From NCBI GenBank assembly GCA_019411365.1, contig DXQT01000050.1, forward strand, positions 1 through 16,592: 16,592 nt of DNA, given 5' to 3'. The notes beneath the pieces are model-generated. The model saw only the letters and a program-made list of their open reading frames with translations, was not told the origin of the DNA and did no database searches. This document shows, piece by piece, positions 1 to 6,349 of this stretch. How positions within the stretch are numbered: position 1 is the stretch's first letter; each line of letters begins with the position of its first letter. This stretch comes from Roseburia sp. Lineage in GTDB: Bacteria; Bacillota_A; Clostridia; Lachnospirales; Lachnospiraceae. The position numbers were made by a program, and so were the translations under genes.

Positions 1-18
1 GGAAACACTGATCCGTTG

Positions 19-675
19 CTAGCGGAATCGGTGATCCGATGAAGCGGAATTTGCACATTCTGATGCTATCAGTTTTTTATCTGTCTTTTTTACTCCTGCC
101 ACACGTTTTCTAATACTCGACGAAAGTTCAAAAGAGGTTTTCGGATGCTTACTTCTGATCACCACCGCAAAGTCTCCAGCCGAAAGTACTTCATAAATGC
201 GGAAAACCATTTCGTCATTTCCATAACTTTTTGCAAAATCGTTTACTATTTCATAAAGATCATCTAAAAATGGCTTTAAAACAATTCCATTACTACTGGT
301 GGGTACACCTTCTTTATATTCCATCCTCCGGAGTACCTCCGGCATAATATGTACCTGAGTAATACTCAAAAAATTAAACCCGCTTTTCTCTTCAAACGGA
401 GACTGCTTATATTCACAGTCTTTTGTACTTTCATATTCTTCGTACATATCCTGGCCAAAATATAAAGTAAAACTCTGCGCCGCTGTTTCACTCTCAGCTG
501 ATGTTTCATTTGACAGATTCATAATGGAACAAAATGTATCACTGCTTTCCCTTTTTTTCGCAACCAAAAAATCAAAATAGTCTGTAGCGAAATAAAAATT
601 TTCCTCACCAAAGTTTACAGGCTCTCTATACAGGCATATTGTCTGAATCTCTGTCTGATCATTTGTCATATTCAT
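19..675 (-). CDS. Hypothetical protein, 218 aa, possibly truncated at the C-terminus
   Basis: I do not recognise this family with confidence. The open frame extends up to 798, but that stretch crosses the terminator hairpin at 710-739 and the upstream gene. I therefore choose the ATG at 675, which has AGAGGAAG about 4 to 7 bases upstream; a second ATG follows at 669. The protein is soluble and acidic, with no signal peptide or membrane segment. Its middle and C-terminal part (GDFAVVIRSK, then SSSIRKRVAG) resembles a domain seen in large uncharacterised Lachnospiraceae proteins with a DF-VV-RS pattern; this is memory, not a search. The last ~25 residues are polar and low in structure before TAG at 19-21, so the gene may be a truncated or frameshifted piece of a longer one. 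It is not part of the polysaccharide operon, because a terminator and a separate promoter lie between them. Confidence 0.6.
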   Translation of the reverse strand: MNMTNDQTEIQTICLYREPVNFGEENFYFATDYFDFLVAKKRESSDTFCSIMNLSNETSAESETAAQSFTLYFGQDMYEEYESTKDCEYKQSPFEEKSGFNFLSITQVHIMPEVLRRMEYKEGVPTSSNGIVLKPFLDDLYEIVNDFAKSYGNDEMVFRIYEVLSAGDFAVVIRSKHPKTSFELSSSIRKRVAGVKKTDKKLIASECANSASSDHRFR

Positions 676-709
676 AAGACTTCCTCTTTCATCCGTAGTT
701 TTTTGTTCT

Positions 710-739
710 AAAAAAAGAACCTGATATTCCATCAGGTTC
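710..739 (-). terminator. Rho-independent terminator after the 56-aa gene
   Basis: Read on the minus strand, GAACCTGAT (739-731) pairs perfectly with ATCAGGTTC (725-717) around a 5-base loop, and seven T follow (716-710). It starts 10 bases after the stop codon of the small gene at 749. On the plus strand the same stem is followed by CTTTTT (740-745), so it could also stop transcription in the other direction. Its position shows that the open frame running from 798 to 675 is not the true beginning of the downstream gene. Confidence 0.85.
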
Positions 740-748
740 CTTTTTGCC

Positions 749-919
749 TTACACCAAATCCCGCATCTTTCTTTCTTCCCTAACCATGTCGATATCATAC
801 CCAGTCTCTAATGCAAAATTCATTATAGTATCTAGTTCGGAACTATATTCCTCCCTACGTGTTTTGTGGAATGCAAACGTATCTAAAATACGTTCCCTTC
901 TGATCGTCATTTTTGCCAT
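749..919 (-). CDS. Small hypothetical protein, 56 aa
   Basis: A short charged protein of unknown function. The frame is open back to a TTG at 952, but that codon sits inside the palindrome at 939-964. I choose the ATG at 919, which is directly preceded by a purine-rich GAGAGGAGAAT. The N-terminal half is basic (RRER, HKTRREE); the C-terminal half is predicted helical and acidic, then ends in basic REERKMRDLV. No membrane segment or signal peptide is visible. It has its own promoter (978-1006) and terminator (710-739), so it is a single-gene unit. The size, charge and upstream palindrome would suit a small regulator or antitoxin, but I see no helix-turn-helix or ribbon-helix-helix motif that settles this. 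Confidence 0.6.
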   Translation of the reverse strand: MAKMTIRRERILDTFAFHKTRREEYSSELDTIMNFALETGYDIDMVREERKMRDLV

Positions 920-938
920 ATTCTCTCCTCTCTTCTCG

Positions 939-964
939 ACTTTTTTCGACAAATCGAAAAAAGT
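939..964. promoter_or_regulatory. Perfect 11-bp inverted repeat in the leader of the 56-aa gene
   Basis: ACTTTTTTCGA (939-949) and TCGAAAAAAGT (954-964) are exact reverse complements separated by CAAA. The repeat lies just downstream of the predicted start point (about 971) and ends about 20 bases before the ATG at 919. It can be read as a DNA operator or as an mRNA hairpin beside the ribosome binding site. It is followed by GAGAAGAGAGG rather than a T-run, so it is not a normal minus-strand terminator. Confidence 0.6.
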
Positions 965-977
965 TTTTAATGTTTTT

Positions 978-1006
978 AAGATATCATAAATGCAACAGAT
1001 TCACAA
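978..1006 (-). promoter_or_regulatory. Candidate sigma-A promoter for the 56-aa gene
   Basis: On the minus strand, TTGTGA (1006-1001) and TATCTT (983-978) are separated by exactly 17 bases, in an A+T-rich stretch between the end of the pepM gene (1095) and the small gene (919). The match to TTGACA/TATAAT is moderate (4 of 6 in each box). It would give a start near 971, placing the palindrome at 939-964 inside the transcribed leader. I see no convincing terminator between 1094 and this promoter, so some read-through from the operon is possible. Confidence 0.45.
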
Positions 1007-1094
1007 CTGTAATTTTTTACAAAATTAATTCTGTCCTATCATAGTTTATTTGTAGATAATTTCTTTTAGTCAAAAACTTTTTAGTAATTCACTG

Positions 1095-2390
1095 TCAGAT
1101 CTCATCAATCAAAGTAATAATCTCTTTGATCGGCATCAGTCTGTCATCTACTTCTTTCGCTCTATGATATGTCAAAATATCCGTTGCCGTTTTCTGCATT
1201 GCAGGAAACGCGCTGCGCGTAAGCTGGTTTGCATAAATTACAATATTAACGCCATGCGCCTGCAGCTCACTCTCATAGGTTGTATTATATGAAGTTGGCA
1301 CAACAACGATCGGTGTTGCCGCATCCCTGTCACGAAATTTATCACAAAATTCAAAGATTTCATCCGGTTCCTTTTTCCTGCTGTGGATCATGATCCCATC
1401 TGCACCTGCTTTCACATAAGCGAAGGCTCTCTCTAAGGCATCCTCCATTCCCTTTTCTAAAATCAGGCTCTCAATACGGGCAATGATCATAAAATCTTGT
1501 GTACGCTGCGCACGTTTCCCAGCGCGGATCTTGGCGGTGAAGTTCTCAATGCTGTCCTGCGTCTGCTCTACCTCTGTCCCAAATAAAGAATTTTTCTTTA
1601 ATCCCGTTTTGTCTTCAATGATCACGGCAGAGACGCCGATGCGTTCCAATGTGCGCACATTGTATACAAAATGCTCGATCATTCCGCCGGTATCGCCATC
1701 TAAAATGATCGGCTTTGTCGTTACCTCAAGTACATCATCTACGGTACGCAGTCTTGATGACATATCTACCAGTTCAATATCAGGTTTTCCTTTTGCCGTG
1801 GAATCGCACAGACTCGACAGCCACATTGCATCAAACTGATCAATCTCCCCTTGGTTTGCCACAACCGTTTTTTCGGCGATAAGACCAGTCAGCCCACTAT
1901 GCACTTCCAAAGTTTTTACGATAGGACATAATTTAATTAACTGGCGCAGGCGTTTTCTGCGATATTCGGGCATGGCAGCGCGCTCCCGCATCACTGCCTC
2001 TATATTTTTTACCTGCTCATTATATGTATATGGAACTTCGATTAATTGGCCACCCCATTTTGCCAGATTTTCGATTACATTATCGCGGATCACTTCCATC
2101 GGATCATTCAGCCAGTTATCCCCATGAATGACATAATCCGGCTTTATCTGCTCTAAAATATTCCCGTACATGACCTCATTCTGTACTACTACTTCATCCA
2201 CCTCAGGAATCTGCTCTAACATCTTTTTCCGCTCTTCAAATGAAACAGTAGGAAAACGGTTATAACGTATCATCGCAGCATCGCTTAATACACCCGCAAT
2301 TACTTTTCCATATTTTTTTGCTTCATGAATAATATTCAGATGACCCTCGTGGATCACATCTGTACAAAAACATGCATATACTTTTTTCAT
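1095..2390 (-). CDS. pepM: Phosphoenolpyruvate mutase with fused N-terminal nucleotidyltransferase domain
   Basis: The C-terminal part (about residues 153-431) is a PEP mutase of the isocitrate-lyase superfamily, which rearranges phosphoenolpyruvate to phosphonopyruvate, the C-P bond-forming entry step of nearly all phosphonate biosynthesis. The diagnostic motif EDK-x5-NS is present as EDKTGLKKNS at 259-268, preceded by DGDTGG at 231-236. Residues 1-135 form a cytidylyltransferase-like domain with HEGH at 14-17 (the HxGH nucleotide-binding motif) and HGDNW at 89-93. I do not see the late RTEGIST-type motif of glycerol-phosphate cytidylyltransferases; the equivalent place reads PYTYNEQVKNI. 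The substrate or activity of this domain is therefore open. The ATG overlaps the stop of the decarboxylase gene upstream (ATGA, 2390-2387), which indicates translational coupling. This is the last gene of the operon. Confidence 0.95.
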   Translation of the reverse strand: MKKVYACFCTDVIHEGHLNIIHEAKKYGKVIAGVLSDAAMIRYNRFPTVSFEERKKMLEQIPEVDEVVVQNEVMYGNILEQIKPDYVIHGDNWLNDPMEVIRDNVIENLAKWGGQLIEVPYTYNEQVKNIEAVMRERAAMPEYRRKRLRQLIKLCPIVKTLEVHSGLTGLIAEKTVVANQGEIDQFDAMWLSSLCDSTAKGKPDIELVDMSSRLRTVDDVLEVTTKPIILDGDTGGMIEHFVYNVRTLERIGVSAVIIEDKTGLKKNSLFGTEVEQTQDSIENFTAKIRAGKRAQRTQDFMIIARIESLILEKGMEDALERAFAYVKAGADGIMIHSRKKEPDEIFEFCDKFRDRDAATPIVVVPTSYNTTYESELQAHGVNIVIYANQLTRSAFPAMQKTATDILTYHRAKEVDDRLMPIKEIITLIDEI

Positions 2391-3520
2391 TCTTTCACTC
2401 CGTGGTATTTCATAAAATTCTCTTTGTTTTCTGCTGCTGTTTCTTTTGGTCTTCCCAGATCCGCTCTTGACTGCATGGAAACCTTTATCTCAATGAAAGT
2501 AAGTTTTCTTTCTGGTTTAATGTCATGCAAAACCTGCTTTAGTTCTTCCATTGTATCAATGTAGTAAACAGCTTCGTACCCAACTGTCCGCGCAACTTCT
2601 GCGTAACTCAACCCTACGCATCCGGTCGGCATTCCTCCAACCGATTCATGTGCCTCATTGTTCAGACAGATATGGACAAAATTTTGCGGTTTCTGCTTTG
2701 CAATAAATGCCAGACTTCCCATATGCATCAGTTCTGCTCCGTCACCATCTAGGCAGTACACCCGTTTTTCTTTTGCATTCTCCGCAATTCCAAATGCGAT
2801 CATGGATGCGTGTCCCATCCCGCCTACGGTCAGGAAATCCTGCGCATGGCTTCCGTTGATCCTGTCACTCTGTTCATATACCTCCCTGGATATCTTTCCA
2901 GTCGTAGAAACCACAACATCGCTTTCATCCAGTGACTCTATAATCTGTGCAATCGCATCTTCCCGGATCAGTGAATTGTCATTTACATAAACACCTTTTT
3001 CTTCAATCTCAAGAAAATCCTTTTTCAGGACAAATGCAAACTGCTGCCCTTCCTTTAACTTTTGTGCAGCTCTCCCAAAGCCCTCTGAAATCTCCTGCTC
3101 CGTGAGTTCTTTCCCAAGCACCATATGTTCTATGCCAAGCACATCCAGCAGGCTTTCTGTGATCTTACCCATATATTTGTGCTGTGGTTCATCCTTTTTG
3201 CCCGGCTCACCGCGGTACCCAACCAATAACAGCATCGGGATTCCGTATACTTCCTCATTTGCAAGCGATGTAATCGGATTAACAATATTTCCAAGTCCAC
3301 TGTTCTGCATGTATACACAGGCAGGTACGCCCGTCGAAAGATATTCTCCGATTGCAATGCCGACTGCTGCCCCTTCATTTGCCGGTACATAATGTGTAAA
3401 TTCCTCTTTCCCCACTCCATTGATATAATCGCAGAATGGCTTGAGTGCAGAATCCGGTACACCTGTCAATGTTTTAATTCCCATTTTTTTGATCTGTTTT
3501 ATAAAATCCGTTACAATCAT
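2387..3520 (-). CDS. ppd: Phosphonopyruvate decarboxylase
   Basis: A thiamine-diphosphate enzyme of 377 aa that decarboxylates phosphonopyruvate to phosphonoacetaldehyde. This irreversible step pulls the unfavourable PEP mutase reaction forward. The N-terminal half carries the pyrimidine-binding domain with the ANEG motif at 47-50 (Glu49 as the expected activating glutamate) and the typical early GVPDS at 20-24. The C-terminal half carries the pyrophosphate/Mg site: GDG at 259-261 followed by NN at 287-288, the expected GDG-x(25-27)-NN spacing. The length is normal for single-chain Ppd. It starts 14 bases after the cytidylyltransferase stop, with GGGAGAAGAG ahead of the ATG, and its stop overlaps the pepM start. 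Sulfopyruvate decarboxylase is a close relative, but the neighbouring pepM and aminotransferase decide for Ppd. Confidence 0.94.
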   Translation of the reverse strand: MIVTDFIKQIKKMGIKTLTGVPDSALKPFCDYINGVGKEEFTHYVPANEGAAVGIAIGEYLSTGVPACVYMQNSGLGNIVNPITSLANEEVYGIPMLLLVGYRGEPGKKDEPQHKYMGKITESLLDVLGIEHMVLGKELTEQEISEGFGRAAQKLKEGQQFAFVLKKDFLEIEEKGVYVNDNSLIREDAIAQIIESLDESDVVVSTTGKISREVYEQSDRINGSHAQDFLTVGGMGHASMIAFGIAENAKEKRVYCLDGDGAELMHMGSLAFIAKQKPQNFVHICLNNEAHESVGGMPTGCVGLSYAEVARTVGYEAVYYIDTMEELKQVLHDIKPERKLTFIEIKVSMQSRADLGRPKETAAENKENFMKYHGVKE

Positions 3521-3534
3521 TTCTCTTCTCCCAT

Positions 3535-4245
3535 CTATTCTGCATTACGGTATGTCTCATCTATTTTACATAATTCGTCAAATGTATCAATCTCAACCAC
3601 ACTATCTGCCGGTATCTCTTCTACCGTAACATCAAGATTGTCCAATTCCTGATCCACGATCTCATCCCAGAAAAGCTGTTCATGTCCTGCTGTTTTATAT
3701 GCTTCTCGAATAGCATTCCTGATTAACACGGCATCTTCCTTTTTCCAATACGAGATTCCTGCCATATTATAAGTATCCGTGCCGCCTTTTCCGACTTTGG
3801 TAATTTTCCCATTCTGCATTTCAAATACCCAGTCATCCGAATATCCCGGAATCATTTTTCCAAAATAGCAGGATCTCGCAAATTCCCTTAAAAGTATTGC
3901 AGGCTCCGTCACATACAGATCTGCCTCGCAAATAAAGCAGTCCCTGCTTCCCAGAATATCCCCGACCGCATACAGCGATGAAATATTATTTTTTTTCAGG
4001 TACTCCTTATTTTCAATTAATTCCAGATTATGATATTTTTCCACCAAATAATTGAATTGTTCCTTCCGATACCCCACAACAACATAAATTGCTGTTACAC
4101 CTCGCTGCAGCAGAGCGTCAATGATCGTTTCAATCAAGGGTTTTCCATGAACATTTACCAATGGTTTTGCAATTTTATCTGTCAGAGGCCTCATTCTTGT
4201 CCCAAGTCCCGCTGCCATTAAAATAGCAATCTCGTTATCTGCCAT
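3535..4245 (-). CDS. pntC: LicC/PntC-type cytidylyltransferase, probably for 2-aminoethylphosphonate
   Basis: A 236-aa sugar-nucleotidyltransferase-fold protein with the signature AAGLGTRMRPLT near residues 11-22 and KPL at 27-29. Its C-terminal part (LFWDEIV, then VEEIPADSVVEIDTFDEL) closely follows the layout of pneumococcal LicC, the phosphocholine cytidylyltransferase (YWDNMV, VEELEGNSIYEID), and the length matches LicC. Since genes for AEP synthesis lie on both sides, the expected substrate is AEP, giving CMP-AEP as donor for LicD. The frame extends to a GTG at 4257, but GAGGTGAT at 4260-4253 is a near-perfect ribosome binding site 7 bases before the ATG at 4245, so I choose that start. 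Phosphocholine remains the alternative substrate, but no choline uptake or kinase gene is visible here. Confidence 0.85.
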   Translation of the reverse strand: MADNEIAILMAAGLGTRMRPLTDKIAKPLVNVHGKPLIETIIDALLQRGVTAIYVVVGYRKEQFNYLVEKYHNLELIENKEYLKKNNISSLYAVGDILGSRDCFICEADLYVTEPAILLREFARSCYFGKMIPGYSDDWVFEMQNGKITKVGKGGTDTYNMAGISYWKKEDAVLIRNAIREAYKTAGHEQLFWDEIVDQELDNLDVTVEEIPADSVVEIDTFDELCKIDETYRNAE

Positions 4246-4252
4246 ATTGCAT

Positions 4253-4260
4253 ATCACCTC
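4253..4260 (-). promoter_or_regulatory. Ribosome binding site deciding the pntC start
   Basis: GAGGTGAT on the minus strand matches the anti-Shine-Dalgarno sequence over 8 bases and is 7 bases from the ATG at 4245. It overlaps the alternative GTG at 4257, making that start unlikely. Confidence 0.75.
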
Positions 4261-4274
4261 ATCGTCTGATCCTT

Positions 4275-5405
4275 TTATTTTTCTTCACGGTAAAAAACAG
4301 GAACCGCCACTTTCATGCTTTCCAATCCCGCTTGGAATACTTTAAAAAACTCCTTGATATCAGTTTCATCAATGGCGCCTAACGCACAAAGCCGGAATGT
4401 CTCTGTATTGTTGATTTTTCCAGGATATATCGTAAATCCTCTCTCATAGCAATAATCATGGATTGCAGAAAAACTCCAGTTTGGATCATCCGGGTATTTT
4501 ACAGTAATGACCAGACCTGTCTGCCACTCCCGCTTTATCACATCATGAAATCCCAGCTCTTCCAGCCCTTGATGTAAAGCCTCGAAAACTCTGGTATGGC
4601 GCTTCCATTTTTTCTGCTCACCCTCCACAAAATATTCTTTCAACGCCTGCCGCATTGCATAAACAGTCTGTACCGGCGGAGTAAAGTGCATTTCTCCATG
4701 TTTTTCGAAATAATCATATTGCAGATACAGGTTGCAGTAATAGGAGCGTTTCGGATAATCTTTTGACTGTTCGATGATACTTCTTTTTCCGACAACAAAA
4801 GATACTCCTGTCATTGCCATAAGACCCTTTTGTGCAGATGCCATACAAAAATCAATATTATCTTCTTTGATATTGATCGGACGCATCGCATAGGTAGATG
4901 TTGTATCTACCACAAATACTGCATGATACTGATGCACCAGTGCCCCAATTTCACGCACCGGATTTAAAATACCTGTTCCCGTCTCATTGTGCGTCGTATA
5001 GACAAGGGCAATATCCTCGTTTTCTTTTAAGGTACGCTCAATTACCTCCAATGACGGGCGCGCATCAATCGGAAATTTCAGATCAATAAACGGCAGTCCG
5101 TAATATTCACAGATCTCGACTGCCCTCGAACTGTATGCACCGTTATTGACCACCAGTATTTTTTTCCCTTCTGGCAGCAGCGAATTTAAACATACATCCA
5201 TGGAAATCGTCCCCGAACCACAGAATAATACAGACGTATATTCCTCTAAATCTCCATGTACGATTCTGACCAGATCTGTACGAATCTGTTTCATTATCTC
5301 AACAAATTCCTGCTCCCGCGGGCAAATATCCGGCACTACTTGTGCCTGTTTTACTGTGTCAGTGGTTGTGGCGGGACCCGGATTTAATAGTATATTTCTT
5401 TTCAT
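4275..5405 (-). CDS. phnW: 2-aminoethylphosphonate aminotransferase (PhnW/AEPT type)
   Basis: A class V PLP aminotransferase of 376 aa. In this setting it should work in the biosynthetic direction, turning phosphonoacetaldehyde into AEP, although classical PhnW runs the catabolic way. The opening LLNPGPATTT and the glycine-rich CGSGT (62-66) are typical; Asp167 in VVDTTS is the expected PLP-pyridine partner, and Lys193 in ASAQKG the Schiff-base lysine. FRLCALG near the C-terminus is the usual carboxylate/phosphonate-binding segment. The frame continues to a GTG at 5432 that overlaps the licD stop, but AAGGAG at 5421-5416 lies 10 bases before the ATG at 5405. The protein homology also begins at MKRNILLNPG, so I choose 5405. 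No phosphonatase (PhnX) gene is present, which argues against catabolism. Confidence 0.9.
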   Translation of the reverse strand: MKRNILLNPGPATTTDTVKQAQVVPDICPREQEFVEIMKQIRTDLVRIVHGDLEEYTSVLFCGSGTISMDVCLNSLLPEGKKILVVNNGAYSSRAVEICEYYGLPFIDLKFPIDARPSLEVIERTLKENEDIALVYTTHNETGTGILNPVREIGALVHQYHAVFVVDTTSTYAMRPINIKEDNIDFCMASAQKGLMAMTGVSFVVGKRSIIEQSKDYPKRSYYCNLYLQYDYFEKHGEMHFTPPVQTVYAMRQALKEYFVEGEQKKWKRHTRVFEALHQGLEELGFHDVIKREWQTGLVITVKYPDDPNWSFSAIHDYCYERGFTIYPGKINNTETFRLCALGAIDETDIKEFFKVFQAGLESMKVAVPVFYREEK

Positions 5406-5415
5406 ATCATATGTG

Positions 5416-5421
5416 CTCCTT
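5416..5421 (-). promoter_or_regulatory. Ribosome binding site deciding the phnW start
   Basis: AAGGAG on the minus strand lies 10 bases before the ATG at 5405 and inside the longer GTG-started frame (5432). It favours the 376-aa form of the aminotransferase. Confidence 0.6.
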
Positions 5422-5428
5422 ATCTGTT

Positions 5429-6334
5429 TCACTGTTGATTGATATTCTCTACTAAATTATAAATAATCTCCTGTTGCTTTTTATAAAACGGATAATCATG
5501 TGCTGCTCCGTTGAATATCGGTTTTAAATACTCTCCATACATACTTGTCAGAATTTTATCATATCCCTGCGGAACCGGTATTTGAAATGTTTCAAATGGC
5601 ATATATATCCACTTTTTGTACCATTCTGGTTCAAATATATATTTATCACATTCTATATAGCTGGAATACTCTATGACCCCCCCCTCTCCCATATCATATA
5701 ATTGACATATGGTGTCAAATAACCTCAACAACTGGTTTTTCACTGGTTTTTCACTATCAAATTTTACGTTACACAACATTTCTATTTCATTAATCAGAGA
5801 TTTATCAGCACATTCCTCAATATTCTTTTTATTAATAGCCTCATATATGATTTCTAAAAGTTTCATTTGAATATCTTTTTCTTCTTCTCCTACAGGCATC
5901 CTATCCAATGGAAAAATATCAACACCTACAATATATGGACATCCATGATACCTTTTCAAATGTTCCGCTTCAAAACTGATTGCCCTGGAATTTATTACAC
6001 GTGCAAAAACTTCTGTATATTTCTCCTCTGTATACACACTGAGAATACTACATTCCCTAGGGAGTTCCTTTTGCGCGACCTCAATAAATCTCATATAATC
6101 CTGTCTTTTCATCGCAATATCAATATCATCATCCCATGGTATAAATCCCTTATGACGAACTGCTCCTAACAGGGTTCCCCAGTCCGCATAATACACAAGA
6201 CCATATCTGCGGCATATATCATCTATTATCTCCAACACTTCTATCTGAGCCGCCCACGCCCGTTTCATCATGCCTTCTATTTTAAACCCATCTCTTACCT
6301 CATCCTGAAAATAACTTTCCTGAAACTCAGCCAA
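5429..6334 (-). CDS. LicD family phosphotransferase (copy nearest the phosphonate genes)
   Basis: A 301-aa cytoplasmic LicD-type nucleotidyltransferase-fold enzyme. Members transfer phosphocholine or related head groups from a CDP/CMP donor to a glycan. The core YYADWGTLLGAVRHKG (48-63) and the acidic WDDDIDIAMKR (67-77) hold the GS-like loop and metal-binding aspartates of the family. Here the natural donor would be CMP-AEP made by the gene set directly downstream. The start is TTG at 6334, supported by GAGGAGG (6348-6342) exactly 7 bases upstream; no ATG fits as well. The gap after the upstream glycosyltransferase stop is 15 bases. It is a paralogue of the protein at 9983-10966, with an almost identical core but divergent C-terminal half. 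The acceptor sugar cannot be read from the sequence. Confidence 0.92.
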   Translation of the reverse strand: MAEFQESYFQDEVRDGFKIEGMMKRAWAAQIEVLEIIDDICRRYGLVYYADWGTLLGAVRHKGFIPWDDDIDIAMKRQDYMRFIEVAQKELPRECSILSVYTEEKYTEVFARVINSRAISFEAEHLKRYHGCPYIVGVDIFPLDRMPVGEEEKDIQMKLLEIIYEAINKKNIEECADKSLINEIEMLCNVKFDSEKPVKNQLLRLFDTICQLYDMGEGGVIEYSSYIECDKYIFEPEWYKKWIYMPFETFQIPVPQGYDKILTSMYGEYLKPIFNGAAHDYPFYKKQQEIIYNLVENINQQ

Positions 6335-6341
6335 ATTTATG

Positions 6342-6348
6342 CCTCCTC
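6342..6348 (-). promoter_or_regulatory. Strong ribosome binding site for a TTG-started licD
   Basis: GAGGAGG on the minus strand sits 7 bases before the TTG at 6334. A site this strong compensates for the rare start codon and fixes the licD start. Confidence 0.75.
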
Positions 6349-6349
6349 A

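Noticed and set aside
676..798. N-terminal extension of the 218-aa gene in the same open frame
   Set aside because: It runs over a strong terminator hairpin (710-739) and overlaps the upstream small gene; a good ribosome binding site supports the ATG at 675.
744..989. Plus-strand 81-aa frame opposite the small gene
   Set aside because: It is antisense to a gene with better start signals, promoter and terminator, and its composition is typical of a shadow frame.
1009..1022. TGTAA-TTTT-TTACA inverted repeat downstream of pepM as an operon terminator
   Set aside because: The stem is only 5 bp and almost all A/T, without a proper T-run placement; too weak to call.
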